Of a stretch of DNA of 64,000 nt, positions 36,996-46,562 are shown piece by piece. This stretch comes from Paraburkholderia solitsugae (GTDB lineage Bacteria; Pseudomonadota; Gammaproteobacteria; Burkholderiales; Burkholderiaceae). Every line of letters begins with the position of its first letter. Position 1 is the first letter of the stretch. Under the pieces are notes generated by a model. That model had not been told where the DNA came from. It did no database searches and saw only the letters and a program-made list of their open reading frames with translations. Position numbers and translations under genes: made by a program. Location of the stretch: assembly GCF_013177695.1 (NCBI RefSeq), contig NZ_WOEY01000132.1:1-64000 (forward strand), in the 5' to 3' direction.

Positions 36996-38180
36996 ATGAC
37001 ATCGGCTACCTCATCGGCTCACGTCGGCTCAGCGAGCAGTGGCGCTTCTGCCGGACGCGAAGCGCAGTCCGGCTTCGCGCTCGGCTTGCCGCCGCGTCCT
37101 GCATTGCTGTCACGCCGCGCGTGGCTCGCGCTGATCGCGTTGATCATCGTGTTCGGTCTCGGCGTGCCATTCGCCACGCTGGTGGTGCCGGAAACGAGTG
37201 CGTTCCATCTGTCCGCGTATGCGATGACGATCACCGGCAAGTTCATGTGCTACGCGATCGCCGCGCTGGCACTCGATCTCGTGTGGGGCTACTGCGGCAT
37301 TCTGAGTTTGGGACACGCGTTGTTCTTTGCATTGGGCGGCTACGCGATCGGCATGTACCTCATGCGCTCGATCGGCCACGAAGGCAAGTACGGCAGCGAC
37401 CTGCCGGACTTCATGGTGTTTCTCGACTGGCACCAACTGCCGTGGTACTGGCAAGGCACGCAGCATCTCGGTTACGCGCTGCTGCTGGTGGTGTTGGTAC
37501 CGGCGGTGGTCGCGTGGGTGTTCGGCTTCTTCACGTTCCGTTCGCGGGTGAAGGGCGTGTACCTGTCGATCATCACGCAGGCGATGACGTTTGCCGCCAT
37601 GCTGCTGTTCTATCGCAACGAAACGGGTTTCGGCGGCAACAACGGCTTTACCGACTTCAAGCGTATCGGCGGTTTTCCGATTACGCATCCGGGCACGCGC
37701 ACTGCCCTTCTGCTGATCACGTTTGCCGTGTTGATCCTGGCCTTTATCGGCGCGCGGGCAATCGTTACGTCGAAGCTCGGCCGCGTGGTTACTGCGGTAC
37801 GCGATGGCGAAACGCGTTTGATGTTCCTCGGCTACAGCCCGCTCGCGTACAAGTTGTTCGTGTGGACCGTCTCCGCCATTTTGTGCGGGATTGCTGGCGC
37901 GTTGTATGTGCCGCAGGTCGGCATCATCAACCCGGGCGAGATGTCGCCGGGCAACTCGATCGAGATGGCGATCTGGGTTGCGGTGGGTGGACGCGGCACG
38001 TTGATCGGACCGATCATCGGCGCCTTCGCGGTAAATGGCGCGAAGAGCTTTTTTACGGCGAACTTCCCTGAATACTGGCTGTTCTTTCTTGGCCTGATTT
38101 TCGTGCTGGTCCCGCTGTTGTTGCCGAACGGCATCATGGGGCTGATCGAGATGGTGACCCGCAAGAGGAACCATTCATGA
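36996..38180 (+). CDS. urtC: Urea ABC transporter permease UrtC
   Basis: A LivM-type permease of 394 residues with about ten membrane spans. Characteristic UrtC stretches are LDLVWGYCGILSLGHALFFA and YAIGMYLMRSIG, the motif GFGGNNGFTDFKRI, and VGIINPGEMSPGNSIEMAIW near the C-terminus. It overlaps urtD by 4 bp (ATGA). Confidence 0.95.
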   Translation: MTSATSSAHVGSASSGASAGREAQSGFALGLPPRPALLSRRAWLALIALIIVFGLGVPFATLVVPETSAFHLSAYAMTITGKFMCYAIAALALDLVWGYCGILSLGHALFFALGGYAIGMYLMRSIGHEGKYGSDLPDFMVFLDWHQLPWYWQGTQHLGYALLLVVLVPAVVAWVFGFFTFRSRVKGVYLSIITQAMTFAAMLLFYRNETGFGGNNGFTDFKRIGGFPITHPGTRTALLLITFAVLILAFIGARAIVTSKLGRVVTAVRDGETRLMFLGYSPLAYKLFVWTVSAILCGIAGALYVPQVGIINPGEMSPGNSIEMAIWVAVGGRGTLIGPIIGAFAVNGAKSFFTANFPEYWLFFLGLIFVLVPLLLPNGIMGLIEMVTRKRNHS

Positions 38181-39040
38181 ACGAAAACCCGATGGTTCCT
38201 GATCTTGCATTGCCTGAAGAGCCTGCTGAACGGTCGTTGAGCGGCGTCGCCAGCATGGGGCACGCGGTGGTGCCGGGCGAGATCGATATTTCGCATGGGA
38301 CGATTCTGTACCTTGAAGACGTCACGGTGAGTTTCGATGGGTTTCGCGCGTTGAACGCGCTGACTTTATCGATCGACGCGGGTGAGTTGCGTTGCATCAT
38401 CGGGCCGAACGGCGCGGGCAAGACGACGATGATGGATGTCATCACCGGCAAGACGGAGCCGGATTCCGGCAAGGTTTTTCTGGGGCAATCGATCGATCTG
38501 ACGCGGATGAATGAGCCGTCTATTGCGCGTGCCGGGATTGGGCGCAAGTTTCAGAAGCCTACTGTTTTTGAGCAGCATCCTGTGTGGGAAAACCTTGAGT
38601 TGGCTATGAAGGCTGACAAGGGATGGTGGGCTTCTTTGCGTGCGCGGCTCGATCGTGAGGCGCAAGCGCGGATTGAAGAGACGCTGGCTTTGATTGGCTT
38701 GGAGAGCGAAGCGCGGCGGCTTGCCGGTGAGTTGTCGCATGGGCAGAAACAGCGGCTCGAGATCGGGATGTTGCTGATGCAGCAACCGGCGCTTCTGTTG
38801 CTCGACGAGCCGGCTGCGGGCATGACCGATGACGAGACCATGCAATTGGCGGAGCTGCTCAATCACTTGCGTGGGAGTTGTTCGATGATGGTTGTCGAAC
38901 ACGATATGGAGTTTGTCGCGGCGCTATCGGGTGAGAAGGGGAAGGTCACGGTGATGGCCGAAGGGAGGGTTCTCGCCCACGGCACGCTTGATGAGGTGAA
39001 GAGAGATGAGACGGTGATCGAGTCTTATCTCGGGCGGTGA
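38177..39040 (+). CDS. urtD: Urea ABC transporter ATP-binding protein UrtD
   Basis: A LivG-like ATPase of 287 residues. Walker A is GPNGAGKTTMMDVITG, the signature ELSHGQKQRLEIGMLL and Walker B LLLLDEPAAGMTDDE. A 40-residue N-terminal extension precedes the cassette, as is common for UrtD. It overlaps urtC by 4 bp at its start. Confidence 0.95.
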   Translation: MNENPMVPDLALPEEPAERSLSGVASMGHAVVPGEIDISHGTILYLEDVTVSFDGFRALNALTLSIDAGELRCIIGPNGAGKTTMMDVITGKTEPDSGKVFLGQSIDLTRMNEPSIARAGIGRKFQKPTVFEQHPVWENLELAMKADKGWWASLRARLDREAQARIEETLALIGLESEARRLAGELSHGQKQRLEIGMLLMQQPALLLLDEPAAGMTDDETMQLAELLNHLRGSCSMMVVEHDMEFVAALSGEKGKVTVMAEGRVLAHGTLDEVKRDETVIESYLGR

Positions 39041-39096
39041 TGGCCGCAATCAAACCACGGCCGCAACAAGCCACCAGAATTCAAGGATCGATCGAC

Positions 39097-39789
39097 ATGC
39101 TAGAAGTGGAAAACCTGAACCAGTACTACGGCGGCAGCCACATTCTTCGTGATGTGAAACTCACGGTGCCCGATGGCAAGCTCACCGTCCTGCTGGGTCG
39201 CAACGGCGTGGGCAAAACAACCTTGCTTCGATGCCTGATGGGTGTCGTCCAAACCAAGAGCGGCTCGATCGCCTGGCGCGGCGCGCCGATCACCAAGCTG
39301 CCGACCTACTCGCGTGTAGAAAAAGGCCTCGCCTACGTCCCGCAAGGCCGTGACATCTTCCCGCGGCTAACCGTCGAAGAAAATCTGTTGGTCGGCGCTG
39401 CCAGCAAAAAGGCCCCGAAGAAAATCCCGGATCGCATTTACGAACTCTTCCCAGTCCTGAAGGACATGCGCAACCGCCGCGGCGGCGACCTCTCCGGCGG
39501 TCAACAACAACAGCTCGCGATCGGCCGTGCGCTGATGAGCGATCCACAATTGCTGATCCTCGATGAACCCACCGAAGGCATCCAGCCGTCGATCATTCAG
39601 GACATCGGCCGCACGCTGCGTCAACTGGTCGAAGAAATGGGCATGACCGTGCTGCTCGTCGAACAGTATTACGACTTCGCCAAGGAAATCGCTGATCGGT
39701 ATTGGGTGATGAGCCGCGGTGAAATCGTCGCGGGCGGCGAAGGCGCCAACATGGATACGGACGGCGTGCGTGCATTGATCGCCGTCTGA
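39097..39789 (+). CDS. urtE: Urea ABC transporter ATP-binding protein UrtE
   Basis: A LivF-like ATPase of about 230 residues with Walker A GRNGVGKTTLLRCLMG, signature DLSGGQQQQLAIGRAL and Walker B LLILDEPTEGIQPSII. I chose ATG 39097 (MLEVENLNQYYGGSHIL), which matches the usual UrtE start. An upstream in-frame start at 39037 overlaps urtD and would add 20 atypical residues. Confidence 0.94.
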   Translation: MLEVENLNQYYGGSHILRDVKLTVPDGKLTVLLGRNGVGKTTLLRCLMGVVQTKSGSIAWRGAPITKLPTYSRVEKGLAYVPQGRDIFPRLTVEENLLVGAASKKAPKKIPDRIYELFPVLKDMRNRRGGDLSGGQQQQLAIGRALMSDPQLLILDEPTEGIQPSIIQDIGRTLRQLVEEMGMTVLLVEQYYDFAKEIADRYWVMSRGEIVAGGEGANMDTDGVRALIAV

Positions 39790-39963
39790 CCGGCACAAAC
39801 AGCACAAGCGGCGCAGCGTGCTATTCTCGCCGCATCCTGTGGCAACGCGGCTCGTCGTTGCCTAACGCGTGCGGGCACGCTGCGCATTGACGCGTCTGTT
39901 GCCGCGTCCGTTACTGTGCCCAATACCGCGCCCAGCCGCTCATTCATTCGCAAGTCCGCTCGC

Positions 39964-40845
39964 ATGTCGCTTCACGAAAATCACGCTGCACTCGCCACCG
40001 CGCAACCGACCGCGCACTCGCAATGGCGTGCGCGCCTCGAACTCGGCTTCGTCAAAGAGGGCGAGCGGACCACGCTCAAGCATCGGCTGCATGACGGGCC
40101 GTTGCGCGTGCAACGGCCGCTCTATCCGGAAGGCCATGCGATCTGCCACGCAGTGATCGTGCATCCGCCGGGTGGAATCGCGGGCGGCGATCAGCTCGAT
40201 ATCGACGTGGATGTCGGCGACAGTGCGCACGCCGTTATCACCACGCCCGGCGCAACCAAGTGGTACAAGTCCAATGGCCGTGCGGCACGGCAGAATATTG
40301 CGGTGCGCGTCGGCCCTCAGGCGAAACTCGACTGGTTGCCGCAAAACAATATCGTTTTCGATCACGCCAACGCAATGCTGGATTTTTCGCTGACGCTTGG
40401 TCAAGGGGCGACCGCAATTGGGTGGGATGCGACTCAACTTGGGCGGCAAGCGGCAGGTGAGCGGTGGTCGAAGGGGCAGTTGCGAGCCGTATCGCGGATC
40501 GTTGGGGCGAATGGCGAGGCGCTGTGGCTTGAGCGTGCGAGCCTCAGCGCGGAAGATTCATTGCGGGATGCCGCGCAAGGGCTTGCCGGGTTTCCTGCGT
40601 ATGGGACGCTCTGGGCGGTCGGGGCGGCCTGTGATGATGCACTCGCTGAAGCGCTCACTGCCCAGCTACCGTTTGATGATTCGGTGCGGGCGGCGGCTTC
40701 CTGTGTCACTGAAGGGGTTTTGCTCGTGCGAGCGGTTTCGCGGTCTATGGAGACGCTGCAGCGTGCTTTGACCAAGTGCTGGCTTCAGTTGCGCCCGGTC
40801 GTGCATGGCGTCGACGCTGTGCCACTTCGAATCTGGTCGACCTGA
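39964..40845 (+). CDS. ureD: Urease accessory protein UreD
   Basis: UreD scaffolds the UreF-UreG complex during nickel insertion into urease. The product (about 293 residues) shows the family stretches GPLRVQRPLYPEGHAICHAV, HPPGGIAGGDQLDIDVDV, TTPGATKWYKSNGRAARQ and LDWLPQNNIVFDHANA. Start ATG 39964 (MSLHENHA) is preferred to a GTG at 39916. It begins the urease block, 175 bp after urtE. Confidence 0.94.
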   Translation: MSLHENHAALATAQPTAHSQWRARLELGFVKEGERTTLKHRLHDGPLRVQRPLYPEGHAICHAVIVHPPGGIAGGDQLDIDVDVGDSAHAVITTPGATKWYKSNGRAARQNIAVRVGPQAKLDWLPQNNIVFDHANAMLDFSLTLGQGATAIGWDATQLGRQAAGERWSKGQLRAVSRIVGANGEALWLERASLSAEDSLRDAAQGLAGFPAYGTLWAVGAACDDALAEALTAQLPFDDSVRAAASCVTEGVLLVRAVSRSMETLQRALTKCWLQLRPVVHGVDAVPLRIWST

Positions 40846-41072
40846 TTAGCTCGACATAGGCGCCTGGTAGCGCAGCGTGCCTTTCACCTTCGTAAGACGT
40901 CACGGGCACCAATCCGGCGCATCCGACTGCTCCAAGTCGGTGCGCCATCGTGTCGTTCGCCCCTCCCGCCCACGCTGCACCGGCATGGCACATACCTTGC
41001 ATCGAAATCCCCCACGATGTTGCCGCGTCCTGACGGCAGCCGACCGTTTCTCGCCACCACCGCTCACATCAC

Positions 41073-41876
41073 ATGACCCGATCGACCCTTCGCCCCGCGC
41101 GTCGCGCCTGGCTTGCCGCCCTATTGCTCTCGCCCGTCCTCGCCATCCATGCGCCCGCCGCTCACGCGGATACGCTCGACAACATCGCCAAAGCCGGTGT
41201 GCTCAAAGTCGCGGTTCCCGAAGACTATCCGCCGTTCGGTTCGGTCGGCGCGGATATGAAGCCGCAAGGCTATGACATCGACACCGCCGCGATGCTCGCG
41301 AAATCGATGAACGTGAAGCTCGAACTCGTGCCGGTCAACAGCGCGAACCGCATTCCGTATCTGCAAACAGGTAAGGTCGATCTGGTGATCTCGTCGCTCG
41401 GCAAGACGCCTGAACGCGACAAGGTCATCGACTTTTCGACGGCCTATGCGCCGTACTATCAGGGCGTGTTCGGTCCCGCCGACATCAAGGTCACCGGTCC
41501 CGCCGATCTCACCGGCAAGACGGTCGGCGCCACCCGCGGCGCGCTCGAAGAAATCGCCCTCACACAAATGGCGCCGAACGCCACCATCAAGCGCTTCGAA
41601 GACAACAACGCGACCATCGCCGCGTTTCTCTCGGGTCAGGTGCAGTTGATCGCCGCCGGCAATATCGTCGCCGCCGCGATCAATGCGAAGAATCCGCCGC
41701 GTCGTCCGGAACCTAAGTTCGTTATAAAGGATTCACCATGTTTCGTCGGCATGAACAAGAATGAAAGCCGGCTGCTGGCGAAGGTCAACGCCGCCATCGC
41801 CCAAGCCAAGGCGGACGGCACGCTAAACACGATGTCGAAGAAGTGGTTCGGCGCGCCCTTGCCGACCAACCTGTAA
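41073..41876 (+). CDS. Amino-acid-type ABC substrate-binding protein (SBP family 3), orphan
   Basis: A 267-residue periplasmic protein with a signal peptide (cleavage after PAAHA, before DTLDNIAKAG) and the polar amino acid-binding fold: LKVAVPEDYPPFGSVGADMK, PQGYDIDTAAMLAKSM, LVISSLGKTPERDKVIDFS. It sits between ureD and ureA, where most urease operons have nothing. No permease or ATPase genes accompany it, so it would need a partner elsewhere. Confidence 0.88.
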   Translation: MTRSTLRPARRAWLAALLLSPVLAIHAPAAHADTLDNIAKAGVLKVAVPEDYPPFGSVGADMKPQGYDIDTAAMLAKSMNVKLELVPVNSANRIPYLQTGKVDLVISSLGKTPERDKVIDFSTAYAPYYQGVFGPADIKVTGPADLTGKTVGATRGALEEIALTQMAPNATIKRFEDNNATIAAFLSGQVQLIAAGNIVAAAINAKNPPRRPEPKFVIKDSPCFVGMNKNESRLLAKVNAAIAQAKADGTLNTMSKKWFGAPLPTNL

Positions 41877-42047
41877 GCGGGTCGTTAATTCAGCTTGATA
41901 TCTTTGTAAGCTGATCTGGCAGTAAGCTTGTCGCGGTTCGTTTCGTGTCGCATTTCGAGCGGCCGCAATGGCGCAAACGAAGCGCGACCCCGGTCGCATC
42001 CGACGCCGGTCCTGGCTGGGACCGGCGCAACCCTACCCACACATCCG

Positions 42048-42350
42048 ATGAAGCTGACACCTCGCGAGAAGGACAAGCTGCTGATCTTCACCGCCGCGCT
42101 GCTCGCCGAACGGCGCCGCGCACGCGGCCTCAAACTGAACTACCCGGAAGCGATCGCCTTCATCAGCGCGGCGCTGATGGAAGCGGCCCGTGACGGCAAG
42201 ACGGTCGCCGAAGTCATGCACTACGGCACCACGCTGCTGACGCGCGCCGATGTGATGGAAGGCGTGCCGGAAATGATCCCCGACATCCAGGTCGAAGCCA
42301 CGTTCCCCGACGGCACCAAGCTCGTCACCGTTCACCACCCGATCCCCTAA
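42048..42350 (+). CDS. ureA: Urease gamma subunit
   Basis: The 100-residue gamma subunit: MKLTPREKDKLLIFTAALLA, then RRRARGLKLNYPEAIAFISA and EGVPEMIPDIQVEATFPDGT, all typical. The start at 42048 gives the canonical N-terminus; longer in-frame starts are not supported. It lies 18 bp before ureB. Confidence 0.97.
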   Translation: MKLTPREKDKLLIFTAALLAERRRARGLKLNYPEAIAFISAALMEAARDGKTVAEVMHYGTTLLTRADVMEGVPEMIPDIQVEATFPDGTKLVTVHHPIP

Positions 42351-42368
42351 TCACGCAAGGGCAGCCCC

Positions 42369-42674
42369 ATGATTCCCGGCGAACTCCTCATCGACGACGG
42401 CGAACACGAACTCAACGCGGGCCGCACCACCATCACGGTGGTCGTGTCGAATACCGGCGACCGGCCGGTGCAGATCGGCTCGCACTATCACTTCTATGAA
42501 GTGAACGAAGCGCTTTCCTTCGATCGCGAAGCGGCACGCGGCTTCCGCCTGAACATCGCGGCGGGTACCGCCGTGCGCTTCGAGCCCGGCCAGGAACGCA
42601 CCGTCGAACTGGTCGAACTGGCGGGCGACCGCGTCGTCTACGGCTTCAACGGCAAGGTGATGGGCAAGCTTTGA
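42369..42674 (+). CDS. ureB: Urease beta subunit
   Basis: The 101-residue beta subunit begins MIPGELLIDDGEHELNAGRT and contains NTGDRPVQIGSHYHFYEVNE and RLNIAAGTAVRFEPGQERTV, all family hallmarks. It is cotranscribed with ureA and ureC. Confidence 0.97.
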   Translation: MIPGELLIDDGEHELNAGRTTITVVVSNTGDRPVQIGSHYHFYEVNEALSFDREAARGFRLNIAAGTAVRFEPGQERTVELVELAGDRVVYGFNGKVMGKL

Positions 42675-42729
42675 TGCGCCACCCGCGCGCGCCTGCTCTG
42701 ACCGACCTGCTCATTTCCGGATCCACACC

Positions 42730-44436
42730 ATGTCATTACTTATTGGCCGCCGCGCATACGCGGAAATGTTCGGCCCCACGACCGGCGACCGCGTACGCCT
42801 CGCCGACACCGAATTGCTGATCGAAGTCGAACGCGACTTCACGACCTACGGCGAAGAAGTGAAATTCGGCGGCGGCAAAGTGATTCGCGACGGCATGGGC
42901 CAGTCGCAACGCGTGCATGCCGACGTGGTCGATACGGTCGTGACGAATGCGGTGATTCTCGATCACTGGGGCATCGTCAAGGCCGACATCGGCATCAAGA
43001 ACGGCCGCATCGCCGCAATCGGCAAAGCGGGCAACCCCGACATCCAGCCTAACGTGACGATCGCGATTGGCGCGTCCACCGAAGTGATCGCGGGCGAAGG
43101 CCTGATCGTGACGGCGGGCGGTGTCGATACGCACATCCACTTCATCAGTCCGCAGCAGATTGAAGAAGCGCTCGCGAGCGGCGTGACGACGATGCTCGGC
43201 GGCGGCACCGGTCCGGCAACGGGCACGAACGCGACGACGTGTACGCCGGGTCCGTGGCATCTCGAACGCATGCTGCAAGCGGCCGATGGTTATCCAATGA
43301 ATATCGGCTTCCTCGGCAAGGGCAATGTGAGCCAACCGCAACCGGCACTTGAACAGATCGCCGCAGGCGCGATCGGTTTGAAGCTGCACGAAGACTGGGG
43401 CTCGACGCCGGCGGCCATCGACAACTGTCTCTCTGTTGCCGACGATACCGACACGCAGGTCGCGATCCACACGGATACGCTGAACGAAGCGGGTTTTGTG
43501 GAAGCGACGGTGGCCGCGTTCAAGGGCCGCACGATCCACACGTATCACACGGAAGGCGCAGGCGGCGGCCACGCACCGGACATCATCAAGGTGTGCGGTG
43601 AAGCGAACGTGCTGCCCTCCTCCACGAATCCGACGCGCCCGTACACCGTCAACACGCTCGAAGAACATCTCGACATGCTGATGGTGTGCCACCACCTGGA
43701 CCCGTCGATTGCGGAAGATATTGCCTTTGCCGAGTCGCGTATCCGTCGCGAGACCATCGCTGCCGAAGACATCCTGCACGACCTCGGCGCGTTGTCGATG
43801 TTGTCGTCGGATTCGCAGGCGATGGGGCGCGTGGGGGAAGTCATCATCCGCACGTGGCAGACCGCGCACAAGATGAAAGTGCAACGCGGCGCGTTGCCTG
43901 AAGACAATGCACGGCACGACAACTTCCGCGCGAAGCGTTACGTCGCCAAATACACGATCAACCCGGCCATCACGCACGGGATCTCGCATGAAGTCGGCTC
44001 GATCGAGCCGGGCAAGTGGGCGGATCTGGTGTTCTGGGAGCCGGCGTTTTTCGGCATCAAGCCGTCGTTGATTCTGAAGGGCGGCATGATCGCGATGGCA
44101 CAAATGGGTGACCCGAACGCGTCGATTCCAACGCCGCAACCGGTCCACTATCGCGAGATGTTCGCCACGCGTGGCGGTGCGCTGGGACGCACTTCCCTGA
44201 CTTTCGTTTCGCAGATGGCCGAGGATGCGGGCGTCGGCGAACGCTATGGCCTGAACAAGCGTATTGTTGCCGTAAAGAACTGCCGCAATATCACGAAGGC
44301 CGACATGAGTCACAACGCGTGGCGCCCGGCGATTAGCGTCGATCCGGAAACTTATCAGGTGATCGCCGACGGTCAATTGCTGACCTGCGAACCGGCCACC
44401 GTGCTGCCGATGGCGCAACGTTACTTTCTGTTCTAA
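42730..44436 (+). CDS. ureC: Urease alpha subunit (catalytic)
   Basis: The 568-residue catalytic subunit, hydrolysing urea at a di-nickel site in the cytoplasm. Visible active-site parts are the HxH in VDTHIHFISP, the lysine to be carbamylated in GLKLHEDWGSTPA, His ligands in AIHTDTLNEAGF and HTYHTEGAGGGHAPDI, the flap Cys-His in MLMVCHHLDPS, and the Asp ligand in MLSSDSQAMGRVGE. All expected residues are present, so the enzyme should be active. Confidence 0.98.
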   Translation: MSLLIGRRAYAEMFGPTTGDRVRLADTELLIEVERDFTTYGEEVKFGGGKVIRDGMGQSQRVHADVVDTVVTNAVILDHWGIVKADIGIKNGRIAAIGKAGNPDIQPNVTIAIGASTEVIAGEGLIVTAGGVDTHIHFISPQQIEEALASGVTTMLGGGTGPATGTNATTCTPGPWHLERMLQAADGYPMNIGFLGKGNVSQPQPALEQIAAGAIGLKLHEDWGSTPAAIDNCLSVADDTDTQVAIHTDTLNEAGFVEATVAAFKGRTIHTYHTEGAGGGHAPDIIKVCGEANVLPSSTNPTRPYTVNTLEEHLDMLMVCHHLDPSIAEDIAFAESRIRRETIAAEDILHDLGALSMLSSDSQAMGRVGEVIIRTWQTAHKMKVQRGALPEDNARHDNFRAKRYVAKYTINPAITHGISHEVGSIEPGKWADLVFWEPAFFGIKPSLILKGGMIAMAQMGDPNASIPTPQPVHYREMFATRGGALGRTSLTFVSQMAEDAGVGERYGLNKRIVAVKNCRNITKADMSHNAWRPAISVDPETYQVIADGQLLTCEPATVLPMAQRYFLF

Positions 44437-44439
44437 ACC

Positions 44440-45225
44440 ATGCGCACTATCGACAAACTGATCGCACCGCATTTGAAGCTCGCGCCCGTGCTGGTGAAGC
44501 GTGCGCCGACCTTGACGCTCGCTTTCGACGACCGTCGTAAGAGCCGTCTCGCCGCAACGCTCGATAACGGCGAAGAAATCGCGCTGCTGTTGCCACGCGG
44601 CACCGTGCTGCGCGACGGCGATGTTCTCATCGTCGACGATGGCGGCCTGGTACGCGTGGTCGCCGCGCCCGAAGCGGTGCTGGTTGTCCGCGCGAAAGAC
44701 GCGTTGACGCTGACACGTGCCGCCTACCACCTCGGCAATCGTCACACGCCGGTCGAAGTCGGCGCGGATTATCTGAAGCTCGAATACGATCCGGTGCTGG
44801 CCGATATGCTGAAGCGCATCGGCGCCACCGTGGATCAGGTGACGATGCCGTTCCAGCCGGAATCCGGCGCCTACGGCGGCGGTCACAAGCATGGTCACGA
44901 TGAGACCTTCGCGGAAGACTATGCGCTCGCCCAGCAGGTATTCGACGAGCATCATGGCCATGAGCATTCGCACGATCATGAGCATGGACGTAGCCACAGT
45001 CCCTCGCATGATCATGAGCATGGACATAACCACAGTCCCTCGCATGATCACGAGCCTGGACATAGCCGCGGTCCCTCGAATGATCACGAGCATGGACATG
45101 ACCACTCCGATCATGAGCACGGTCATAGCCATGCGCAGGGTCATGAGCATGACCACGACGACGGCGATCACGTACACGACGAATCGTGCGGCCACGGGCA
45201 TCATCACCACCATGCGCATCGCTGA
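44440..45225 (+). CDS. ureE: Urease nickel metallochaperone UreE with a long His-rich tail
   Basis: The first 150 residues are standard UreE (NRHTPVEVGADYLKLEYDPV; MLKRIGATVDQVTMPFQPES; GAYGGGH). The remaining 110 residues form a His/Asp/Glu/Ser-rich tail ending in GHHHHHAHR. The tail contains tandem 12-residue repeats of the form HDHEHGHNHSPS. His-rich UreE tails bind extra nickel, but this one is much longer than the roughly 15-residue tail of Klebsiella UreE. The last 14 bp overlap the start of ureF, so part of the tail also encodes the ureF start. Confidence 0.95.
   Translation: MRTIDKLIAPHLKLAPVLVKRAPTLTLAFDDRRKSRLAATLDNGEEIALLLPRGTVLRDGDVLIVDDGGLVRVVAAPEAVLVVRAKDALTLTRAAYHLGNRHTPVEVGADYLKLEYDPVLADMLKRIGATVDQVTMPFQPESGAYGGGHKHGHDETFAEDYALAQQVFDEHHGHEHSHDHEHGRSHSPSHDHEHGHNHSPSHDHEPGHSRGPSNDHEHGHDHSDHEHGHSHAQGHEHDHDDGDHVHDESCGHGHHHHHAHR
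44971..45108 (+). repeat. 36-bp tandem repeats in the ureE tail
   Basis: Three full units (44971-45006, 45007-45042, 45043-45078) and a partial fourth encode HDHEHGRSHSPS, HDHEHGHNHSPS, HDHEPGHSRGPS and NDHEHGHDH. Unit length is a multiple of three, so copy-number change keeps the frame and would tune the number of metal-binding His residues. Confidence 0.85.
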
Positions 45226-45892
45226 ACTCACGGCGCTGCTGCATCTTGCGTCACCGGCACTGCCGATCGGCGCGTTCAGCTACTCGCAAGGTCTCGAAGC
45301 CGCGATCGAAGCGCAGATCATCACCGACGCCGATTCGGCCCGCGACTGGATCGCGAGCGGTTTGACCGATGTGCTCGCGCGTGGCGAGCTGCCGTTTCTT
45401 GCGCACCAGATGGAGCGCTGGCGTACACACGACTCAGACGGCTTAAAGGAAGCGAACAGCGAATTCCTGGCAAGCCGTGAGTCCGCTGAACTCAGACGCG
45501 AAACGGAACAGATGGGCTGGTCACTGCGACAGTTGTGCGTCTCGCTAGAATGGGGCGACGCCGAACGGCGCACGACGCTGGCATCGCTCAAGCCCCTGGC
45601 CCAACCCACGGCGTTCGCTTTCGCCGCTTTCGCGCACGACGCAGCGCCTGACGCCGCCCTCGCCGCCTACGCCTTCAGCTGGGTGGAAAATCAGGCCGCC
45701 GCCGCACTGAAGGCGGTACCGCTCGGCCAACTCGCCGGCCAGCGCATCATCGTCGCGTTACGCGAGCCGATCGATGCCGCCGTCACACGCGCCTTGGCCA
45801 CGTCACCAGAAAACATCAACACCTTCGCGCCGCAATTAGGCATTCTGTCCGCGCGTCACGAGTCGCAGTATTCGCGGCTCTTTCGCTCATAG
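45212..45892 (+). CDS. ureF: Urease accessory protein UreF
   Basis: UreF acts with UreD as a GTPase-gating factor for UreG. The 226-residue protein begins MRIAELTALLHLASPALPIG and AFSYSQGLEAAIE and ends FAPQLGILSARHESQYSRLF, as usual. The start at 45212 overlaps the end of ureE by 14 bp. Longer in-frame starts read through the His-tail region and are not credible. Confidence 0.94.
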   Translation: MRIAELTALLHLASPALPIGAFSYSQGLEAAIEAQIITDADSARDWIASGLTDVLARGELPFLAHQMERWRTHDSDGLKEANSEFLASRESAELRRETEQMGWSLRQLCVSLEWGDAERRTTLASLKPLAQPTAFAFAAFAHDAAPDAALAAYAFSWVENQAAAALKAVPLGQLAGQRIIVALREPIDAAVTRALATSPENINTFAPQLGILSARHESQYSRLFRS

Positions 45893-45904
45893 AAACTTTC
45901 CATC

Positions 45905-46558
45905 ATGAACGCACCTCATCACCCGGCTCACCCGCCCGTCCGCACGAAGAAACTGCCGCCGCTGCGCGTGGGCGTCGGCGGCCCGGTCGGCTCGGGCAAG
46001 ACCACGCTGCTCGAAATGCTCTGCAAGGCGATGCGCGAGCAGTACGACCTCGTCGCGATCACCAATGACATCTATACAAAAGAAGATCAGCGTCTTTTGA
46101 CAGTGGCGGGCGCGTTGCCGGCCGAACGGATCATGGGCGTGGAAACGGGCGGCTGCCCGCACACGGCGATTCGTGAAGACGCATCGATCAACCTCGAAGC
46201 CGTCGACCGCATGCTGACGCGGTTTCCCGATGCGGACATCGTGTTCATCGAATCGGGCGGCGATAATCTCGCCGCGACGTTCAGCCCGGAACTGTCCGAC
46301 CTGACGATCTACGTGATCGACGTGGCGGGCGGCGAGAAGATTCCGCGCAAAGGCGGCCCGGGCATTACGAAATCGGATCTGCTGGTGATCAACAAGACCG
46401 ACCTCGCGCCGATGGTCGGCGCGAATCTCGATGTGATGGCTTCGGATGCCAAGAAGATGCGCGGCGAGCGGCCCTTCGTGATGTGCAATCTAAAGGCGCT
46501 CGACGGGTTGGATGTGGTGGTGAAGTTTATCGAGAAGAAGGGGCTGTTGAAGGTCTGA
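45905..46558 (+). CDS. ureG: Urease accessory GTPase UreG
   Basis: A SIMIBI GTPase of 217 residues that powers nickel delivery. The P-loop is GVGGPVGSGKTTLLEM near residue 22. The CPH metal site is in ETGGCPHTAIREDAS, and the specificity motif is LLVINKTDLAPMVGAN. It closes the urease block. The convergent Fic gene ends 5 bp beyond its stop. Confidence 0.97.
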   Translation: MNAPHHPAHPPVRTKKLPPLRVGVGGPVGSGKTTLLEMLCKAMREQYDLVAITNDIYTKEDQRLLTVAGALPAERIMGVETGGCPHTAIREDASINLEAVDRMLTRFPDADIVFIESGGDNLAATFSPELSDLTIYVIDVAGGEKIPRKGGPGITKSDLLVINKTDLAPMVGANLDVMASDAKKMRGERPFVMCNLKALDGLDVVVKFIEKKGLLKV

Positions 46559-46562
46559 GGCC

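Noticed and set aside
44971..45108. CRISPR-like 36-bp periodicity
   Set aside because: Units are contiguous without spacers and are in frame in ureE, coding for a His-rich tail.
42736..45231. 831-codon minus-strand frame opposite ureC and ureE
   Set aside because: Entirely antisense to well-supported urease genes. Its methionine/valine-rich start is the reverse of the ureE His tail repeats.
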